Shown here: positions 9,495-18,400 of the stretch, piece by piece
Layout: each line of letters starts with the position of its first letter
How positions within the stretch are numbered: position 1 is the stretch's first letter
Source of the DNA: a virus
Length of the DNA stretch: 39,388 nt
Strand: one strand, 5' to 3'
IMG/VR virus record: IMGVR_UViG_3300007539_000055
Location: 1-39,388 of that record
Position numbers and translations under genes: made by a program
Notes under the pieces: generated by a model
What the model was told of the DNA's origin: nothing
What the model saw: only the letters and a program-made list of their open reading frames with translations
Databases searched by the model: none

Positions 9495-12400
9495 ATGTCA
9501 GAAGTTATCAATCCCCTGACGGGGTTACCGTTGCAGGGCAGAAATGCTAAGAAGGATGGTCCTGTAAATCCATTTACAAAACAAAACTTTGGTCCCAGGT
9601 TTAGCACAGCCCAGGGACCTTTGTCTACTAGCTATGCACGAACTGGTGACTTCTCTGACTTCTCTAAGTACGGAGTCAACTACTCACCCTTCGCTAACCT
9701 AGAAGAGGAGAGAGCTCGTAACCAAAGCAACTGGGAGAAGGTAGGCAACGGTTTGTACAAAGCTGCCAACACGTTTGTGGGTAGTGCTGCAGAGAACACT
9801 GTAGGTTATGCACTTGGTTTGACTGACTGGGTGATGAGTGGGTTTGAAGACTTTCAAGAGTCTATGACAAACAACCCTGTAGGGGTGTACTTCGACGAAC
9901 GCAACAAGATGTTGCAGGAGGAGATGCCTAACTTCTACACACAGGAGGAGATGGACAAGCAAGGAACGCTTGGGTCGTTGGGTAGTATAAACTTCTGGGC
10001 AGACAAGTTTGCCAACGGTATGGCATACAGCTTAGGTAGTGTAGCTACCATGATGCTGACTGGTGGTACAACTGGATTGGTGACAGGACTTGGTAAAGCA
10101 GCTAAGATTGGGACAGGTGTAAGTAAAGGTCTTGCATCCCTGCATGCAGCAAGAGCTCTGAACGGGGCCAAGAAGTCAGGTGATATCATTAGGAGAGCTG
10201 CTAACATTAAAGCAATGGGTCAAACCAACAGAGCATCAAACGCTCTGGGATACTTGGAGACTGGTGCTATGATGTCCATGGCAGAATCGTCTGTTGAGGC
10301 AAGGGAAGTTAAGAACAGAGTCATTGAGTCTCTGAACCAGCAGGTGATGACAGAGATGGGGCTTGACAGTGTAGATGATATACCTGTATCTGAGAGACGT
10401 AAGATTGAAGAGATCGCAGCTCAGAAAGAAGCCATTGCATTCTACGGTAACATGGGCATACTCATGCCTACAAACTTGGTGATGTTCGGTAAAGGGCTTA
10501 TGCCGTTTACTCCAAAGAGTATGCGCAAAGGTCTTACACACAAGATCGCATCCAAGCCTGGTGAAAGAGCAGGGTGGAGACAGTACACTGAGGCCATTGA
10601 TAACCTGCCTGGATATGCACAAAAAGGAATCAGGGCAAGTAGAGTTGCTTACCCATTCATAGAGAAGGGTGCTACTGAAGCATTTCAAGAAGGGTCACAG
10701 TACGCAATCTCAGAGGGCTTGAACGAAAGAGCTAAAGCCATGTACTCTGAGTATGGTGGGGCTGAAGTAGCTGAGGGTTTGTTGAGAGGGGGCTTGTTTG
10801 CAAAAGCGATTAGAGACTACGAGCACATAGGGAGCACAGCACTTGAAACACTCAACACACCTGAGGGTAGAGAGCAGATGCTTATCGGTGCACTGGTAGG
10901 GATTATCAGTGGTGGTAGAGGTTCTATACAAGCAGGTAAGAGAAAGAGCAAGGCTACAGAAGAAGCTTTGAATGATCTCAACATGGACCCTGAGACATTC
11001 TTCAACCTGAGAGCTAGAGCCAAGAGCTCAGCCATGGGACAATACTACCTAGCACGTATGGATGCCGCACAAGCTAGAGGTGATAAGAAGTCTTACGACG
11101 ACTACAGATCCCGCTTGATGAATGAAAGTGCACTGCTGCACGCAAAGCTCGGTACATACGATCAGTACAAAGAAAGACTGGAGGAACTCAAGGCAATGCC
11201 TGCTGATGAGGTCAGCAAAATTGTGGGTGAAGAAGTCACAGAAGCTGAGAAGCATGAGATGATCAACCAGATCTTGGAAAGCTCAGACAACGTAGTAGAC
11301 AACTACGCAAAGATCTCTGACGCATTCCCAGGCCCAACTCTCCCAACAGGTCTTGCTGGTAGGTTCATGTCCCAGAATGGGCAAGACAATGTCCGCAATC
11401 AGATAGCAGAGAACGAAGCATTGAAGGATGCTTTGCTGTTCTACGAGAGCTCATTGTTTGATACTGACCAAAGGGTAGAGGACATCATCAAAACGTTCGA
11501 GACACTTGACCCAAAGTTTGACGGGGAAAAGCTCCGCAACCTGGTGAGGGAAGAAATGTTTCAGGAGGTGGCTGTATCTGAGAAAGACGGTAAGGTGCAA
11601 ACCCAATACCGCCAGCCTCAAATGAATCCACAGGTATCCGCTGAGATACGGCAGGCACTGCAGGAAGAGATGGATAAGTCCATTAGACGTATCCGATACG
11701 GTAAGAAGAATGATCTTGATTTGCGTAGTGAGTATGTAGGCAAGAACCGTAAGAAGAACCTGGAGCAGGAGAGAGACATCCTCATGAAGTTGTTGGATGA
11801 CAGAACTGTTGCAGCAAAAGCCTACGAGCAGCTCATGACAGACCCTAACGAGAGGGAGCTGTACAAAAAGAGAGCTATAGCTCTGGAGCGACTCGAGGAA
11901 CAAAAGTCCATAGACCAACAGGTTGATGCTACGATTGGGAAGACAGCCACCAGTAAGGAGCTTGTTGTAGCTAGAGACGGGTTGGAGGCTGCTGGAGTAA
12001 GTCCAGCGGCTCTAGAAAAACTTGACGATGAAGCTATAGAAAGAGAGCAGCAGGAGTCAAAGAAGAACAAAGAGTTTGGGGGCATGAAGCTGAGTGACGT
12101 CAAGAAGCTCAACCCAGACGACATGACCCCACTCGAGAAAGCTGTGTGGGAGAAGCACATAAAGAATAGAAGGCAGGAGGAACCTCTGCACAACTTGAAG
12201 TCTAGCGACAAAGCAAAAGCAGACAAGCGGAAGCGAGATGTAAATGAAGCTGCCGAGAGCAGAGATACAGGAGCTGCACTCTCAGAGCAAGAGGGTAAGA
12301 CTCAAGCTAAGGAGCAAGAGGTTGTAGGAGAAGCACAAAAGAGAGCGGTCAGTGACAACTCTAGCCGTATGACCAGAGAGGCTAGGGGCGCTACACTTGT

Positions 12401-15400
12401 GATTGATAAGAATGGTAGAGTGCTGGTAGATGACAGTGGTCAACAGATAAACAAAGATGATTCCACTAATAGGCATACTGCAGATGGTCAGTACATTATA
12501 ACCAACAGAGCATATCTCCATGACAACTTGGAGGGTAAGACTGTCACTATAGTAGTAAGACAGGACACAGACTGGTGGAACAACGAGGCTACACCTGAAG
12601 AGAAGATGGACCCCGCATACAACGTACCTATGTACGTTGAGATAGACGGGCAGGTCGTTGGGGTGCTTGATGCATCAGACTCTCCTATGCGTCAGGTAGC
12701 TTGGGAACAGGCCAAGCAGGGCAATCCAAGAGCAGTCACTACGACTGTATCTAACATGCTGGCTAGCAACATTTTCACTGCAGCCAATAGCGACACACGT
12801 AACCCACACTTCTACAACCCATCAGAAGCACTTGGTCCAAACACCATTGTAGCTGTGATTGGGGAGAACCCTGACACTGAGGGTAAGACAGTAGAGCTGG
12901 GATTGTTCGACGATGGTCTTGCCAAAACAATGACTGCAGAGCAACTGGTGCAGTTGAGAACAGATGTTAATGAGATAGAAGCTAGACTCAACGACGTCAC
13001 TGACAACGGCATGAACATCGCCAAAGGTCAGGTAGTGTTCCTCGTGGCTGACCCTACAGGTAAGCACAGAGTCATTGTAGCCAACACAGCTAACCTTACA
13101 GAAGAGGCTGTGGCAAAGGCCATTGACTATATGAAGGAGGGTAACGAAGCAATGCTCAGAGCTTTGGTTGGTTTGAACGTTGCATACCTCCTTGATGAAT
13201 CAAACGAGCTAGCACTGCAGGACAAGTTCCTGGCTGCTGAGAAGATGGGTGAGACAGGAGAAGCCATCTTCACATTCAGACCCGTAGATAGCAAGGGTGA
13301 ACCTTTGCTTCCTGACGGGCTCATGATGCAGGTGAGCAGTGAGGTCATACGTCGTTGGTATGATGGTAAGAGACGAGGTGACCTGTTGTCACAAGGCAAT
13401 AAGGGTACTGCAGAGGTAATCAACCTTGTAGTCAAGCCTTACAGAAACGATGAGGGTGAGGTCTCGTTTACACCGCTTACAGCTGAGTACACGGATCAGG
13501 CCAAGGAGTTGACAGATAACCTGGACACGATACTTAGAAACGTGCTGTCACGTAAGAAGTTCCAGGTAGACAAGAACCTGTTGAACGGTGACGATACCGG
13601 GCAAAGAATTGTAAACCCACTGAGACCAGAGGCAGAGAACAGCAGTGCTACATACTTCGAGTACCTGACAAACGAAGCTACAGGTGCCCCACGTGACCAT
13701 GGTACTAAAGGTATCCTTGGTTCTACTGCAAAGAATGTAGATGGTAAGACCCCGTTCATTGATATAGGTTTGGAGTTCAGCCCCAAGTTTGAAGTCAATG
13801 GTGAGAAGCAACAAGAAGCTCCCCCACAGACTACGGCTAACAAGACTGACGAGGGTGTATCAGATGTGGTTACCCCATCTCCTGAAACTTCTAGACGTAA
13901 CACAACAGTAGAACAAGACAACGAAGGATTCTCCCCGTTTGCACAGTCACCTATTGGTCAGACAGAGCAGAAGAAGTACGAGCCCTACAACGAGGAGGAA
14001 GCTCGTAGGAAGTACGAAGAGGGTCAGAAAGAACTGGAGGATCTTACTAAACAGTGGGAAGAAGAAGGAAGTCAGGAAGCCGCTGAGCAACTAGAGAGGG
14101 CAAAGAGGGGCATTGCAGAAAGACGCAAGAGAAGAGCCAGCACAATGTATCAGCGTATGCTCGACGAAGGCATACCAGAAGCAGAGGCTAGAAAGACAGT
14201 CAATGAGTCTTTCCCTGACATAAACTTCGTACCAAGACTGATGACATCCTTGGAGTACCAGATGCTGGATAAGCAGAAGGCTGCATCATGGTTGTCAGCA
14301 AGGGGCATACCAGTAGAGTTCTACGAACAGGCTAGACAGATTGGTAATGGATATGTGCACGGATACATGGAGCGTGCAGGTGTCAAACTGTGGACACAAG
14401 GTGAGGTAGGTACAGAATACCACGAAGGATTCCACTTTGTATTCCGCACACTGCTCAGTGACCAACAACGTATGGGGTTGTATGCTGAAGCAATGAAGAG
14501 GTTCGGCAGACCAACCCAAGACGAGATCGGGGCACTCAAGAGAATGTTCCCCGAGCTTAGCACTAGAGAGCTGAGAGAGCTTGCACTTGAGGAGAAGATG
14601 GCGGAGGACTTCCGTGACTATGTGTTTGCTCAGCAAGAAACAGCCAACTCGCTCCCAGGCCGTATCCGTAAGTTCTTCAGAGACTTGTACAACATGATAC
14701 GTGCAATGCTTACAAACCCTGTAGGCATGCGTCAGCTGTACTCTTTGATAGAAGCGAACAATGTTCCTAAGAGCTATGCACGCACAGCAAAGACTTTGGC
14801 ACCACCTGTAGGCGGGGTCAACAGATTCAATGAGCGGTACGCTTCACACAAAGAACTGCACAGAGATCTGAGAGAAACCATAGCTCTGCAGTTTGAGAAA
14901 GACTACCACGATAGGTTGTCAGAGATCAAAGGTGAGTATGGTGAGGTGTCCCCAGCAACAGTCGGTGACATCATCGGTAACAAGAACGACAAGGGGTCTG
15001 TAGCATCATGGTTCTTGAGAGCCAGCATGTCCAATGCAAATGGTTCACAGCTGGACAACGATACATTCGAGTACATCAGATCACTGATCGATGCAGGCCA
15101 ACTGCAGGAGGCAAGAGAGTATATGCAGGAGAACGGCATACAAGACATGCCACACAACGACGTGCATACTGGTACGCTAGGCCTCCCAACAAGCATGCAG
15201 CAGAACATCTCGTTCATGTATCAGGATGTGTACATGAACTGGAATGATCAAAGCACAAACGATCAGTTCGAGAACCCGTTGACTACTGGGTGGAGAAGCA
15301 TCATGCTTGAGTCACTGCAGCAGAAAGGGTATGACGTTAAGCTGATAGATACAGTAGCTGAGTACGAGACAATGTCAGAAGAGCAGCAACAGCACTTCGA

Positions 15401-18400
15401 CAAGATATACGACAAGGGTCAGTTCGAGATGTCACCACTTGACGATGCACGCATGTCTCGCATGGCTCGCATTGCAATCTCTAAGATCAAGTCAGCAGCA
15501 CCCAACAGACTTGGGGTTGTCACTTACGCTAACATGGATACCATTGTCCGTAAAGCAGTTTCTGCAGCTAAGAACCAGCAGAGCACAGACAACATCATGG
15601 ATGCTCTCCGTAAGGCTCAGAGTTTCAACCCAGAGTTGAGACCACTGGTAGACTACTTGGACTCCCCATCTATACAAGCACATGAGCATGCTCTGATCAC
15701 TAACCTGTTTAGACTTGACTACACAACTCACATGGTGTTCGAGCGTGACTTCTCTGATGACAAGAAGAGAGTCTTCAGCTACGACTCAGATAGAATGTCT
15801 CAGGACAGAACGATGCTGGAGCGGTGGAGAACAAACCGTGAGACCCTTGGTATTGAGAACCCAGACGCTTTCTATGTCGAAGATGAGAACGGTAAGCTTA
15901 CTGTTAAGGACGCAGAGGAAAGAGCTAAGCGTATAGAAGAGAGCCGACAGATATACCAAGACCCATCAAGACCTTTGGCTGACAGAGTGGAGGCTATGTC
16001 TGACATGCTGTTCGACTTGGGTCTGAGAACAACTGACTCAAGAGAGCTGTCCAGACAGATACTTAAGACATACATCTCTGCCAAGACAGACGAGATGAAC
16101 CTCGTACGTCAGGGGCAGCTGGATGAGATCGATGTCTTGAAGCAGTTTGCTCAGAAGATATTCATCAACCAGCTGATCGGTAGTGCATTCGACACACGTC
16201 AGATAGGTAACGACATAGGTAAGATCTCCCCCTCTGAAAATGTACGTGACATGTTCACTGCAAGAACACCAAGAGGTAAGAGAATCTATACAGGCATACA
16301 GTACTTGGCCAAAGAAATAGCTCCTCGTATAGAAGCTATGGAGGCCATGGGCTTTGTGGGTGGTGATGGTAAGATGCGTTACGCATACAACCTCCCAACA
16401 CACTTCAACTACCTGATGTCACAGGTAACGAACGGGGATGCTACTTCACTGCACAAGCTGATGGAGAAAGACCCGAGGTTCAGTGTGTATGGTAGAGCAG
16501 AGTTCCAAGACCCGTTCTTCCTGCTGATGAAGAAGAGCAAGTTCACCCCGATGTTTGGTGAGTTTGACGTGGTGAAGAACACATCAGACGAGGTAGGTAA
16601 GACTACGTACAAGACTTTGTTTGAACGTGACTCTCTCATACTTCGCATAGATGCATACCTGAACAGCAACAACCCTACAGAGAGCACAATAGCAGTATCT
16701 ACACAGGAGACTCGTAACAGGCTTACACTTATCAAGGGTCTGCCTAAGCTCACCAAGGCTGGTGCTGCTACTGAGTATGGTATCACCAACTCAGATGTCA
16801 AGACTTACATCCGTAACATCATGGTGCAGGACCTGCTTGGTATTGGTGCAGCACTTGAGACCATAAAGAATGGGGGTGAGTTGATACCTGGGTACCACAA
16901 CAAGTATGGAAAGCAGGATACCACATTCCGTGATACTTACCTGCTTGGTAGAGTGAAGAAAGGCAGCAAGCTTGAAACGTTGGCTAAGAGATTGCACAAA
17001 GCATTCAAGGAGCAAGACGAAGGGGACATGTACAGAGACACCGTCAACGAAGTGATAGGTCTCGCAGAAGAGTTCCATGACAACAACTTCAACAAGGCAG
17101 TCAGTGAGGTCAGGCAGAAGCTCAAGGATTACGGTATCATACGTCAGATAGAAGGCACACAGAAATTCGAGCACAGCTTTGACTCTGCTGGCATCAAGAA
17201 CGAGGGAGGACTTGACTCTGCCATCAGACAGTTTGTGGCAGATGATATGATCTATCGCATCTCAATGTCTAAGACATTCCGTGGTGGAACTCAGATGTTC
17301 AAGGATACAGTAGACTACTTCAAGCGTATGGGCCTGATCAACACACCAGGTAACCGCATGTACATGGAGGGTGACTTCTCTAGAAGCCCGGAGTACGGTA
17401 TGAAGAGAGTCTTCAACACAGCAACCCTAGAGGACTTCACTACATCTGACCCTGTCCATACCGAGATAGCTGCTGGTATAAAGAAAGCCGCTTTGGCAAA
17501 CGGAGCTACGGAAGAAGAGGCAGACGGGATGGCCAAGAGATACATGACTGGGGTAGCAAATGCTACTGACGCACAGGGTATCATCTCCCCAGCATTCGCT
17601 CGTAAGATCGAACAGGGTAATGGTAGATGGACACCAGAACAGGAAGAGTGGTACAAAGAGTTCGACAAAGCTGGTTCTAACATAGCAGCTGCTATGGGTA
17701 AGTGGAAGGCAGAATACACTGCACCTTACAAGTTCTACTACGAGAACCTCAAACTGCACGGAGGCAACACACTTACCATCGAAGCAGACAAGAACTCATA
17801 CTTCGTACTGACACCTGAGATTGCTGCACAGAGTGATGTGCTGGGACGGTTGTACGAACGTATGATGGACCCCACTGCACCAATTGATTTGGTCAACTTT
17901 GTTACAGGCAAGAAGGGCAGCAAGGAAAGAGCTGTACCATACGAGCAGTTCTTGGAGATGAAGAACGAGCAGGTCATCGTGCAGCAACAGGGTGAGAGAT
18001 TGCTGATGCCTCAGAACATAGCAGACAAGGGTACTGACGTTGTGAGATTGAACAAGCAGATCACCAAGAGTACACTCATGCTTGTCAACCCAACTGACAC
18101 ATACGTGCTCAACTACGGTACAGACATACAGTCCGAACCAATATCTGGGTTGGAGATTAAGGAGCGATTCCACAACTCATTCAAGGAGCTTCAGAGAAGA
18201 GCAATGCAAGAGCTCAAGGAAGAGCTGGGACTTGACGAGGTTGACCCAAGAACAGGTTTGATACCTGAGGACAAAAAGGTGGAGGCCCTCAAAAAGATGC
18301 GGGACGTGTTCCTGAGAAACAAGATGGAGAGAGACCAGCTTGATGAGAACATAGAAGCTCAGCTTAACATCATAGCTGACCCGATCACCAACGAGGTGGA

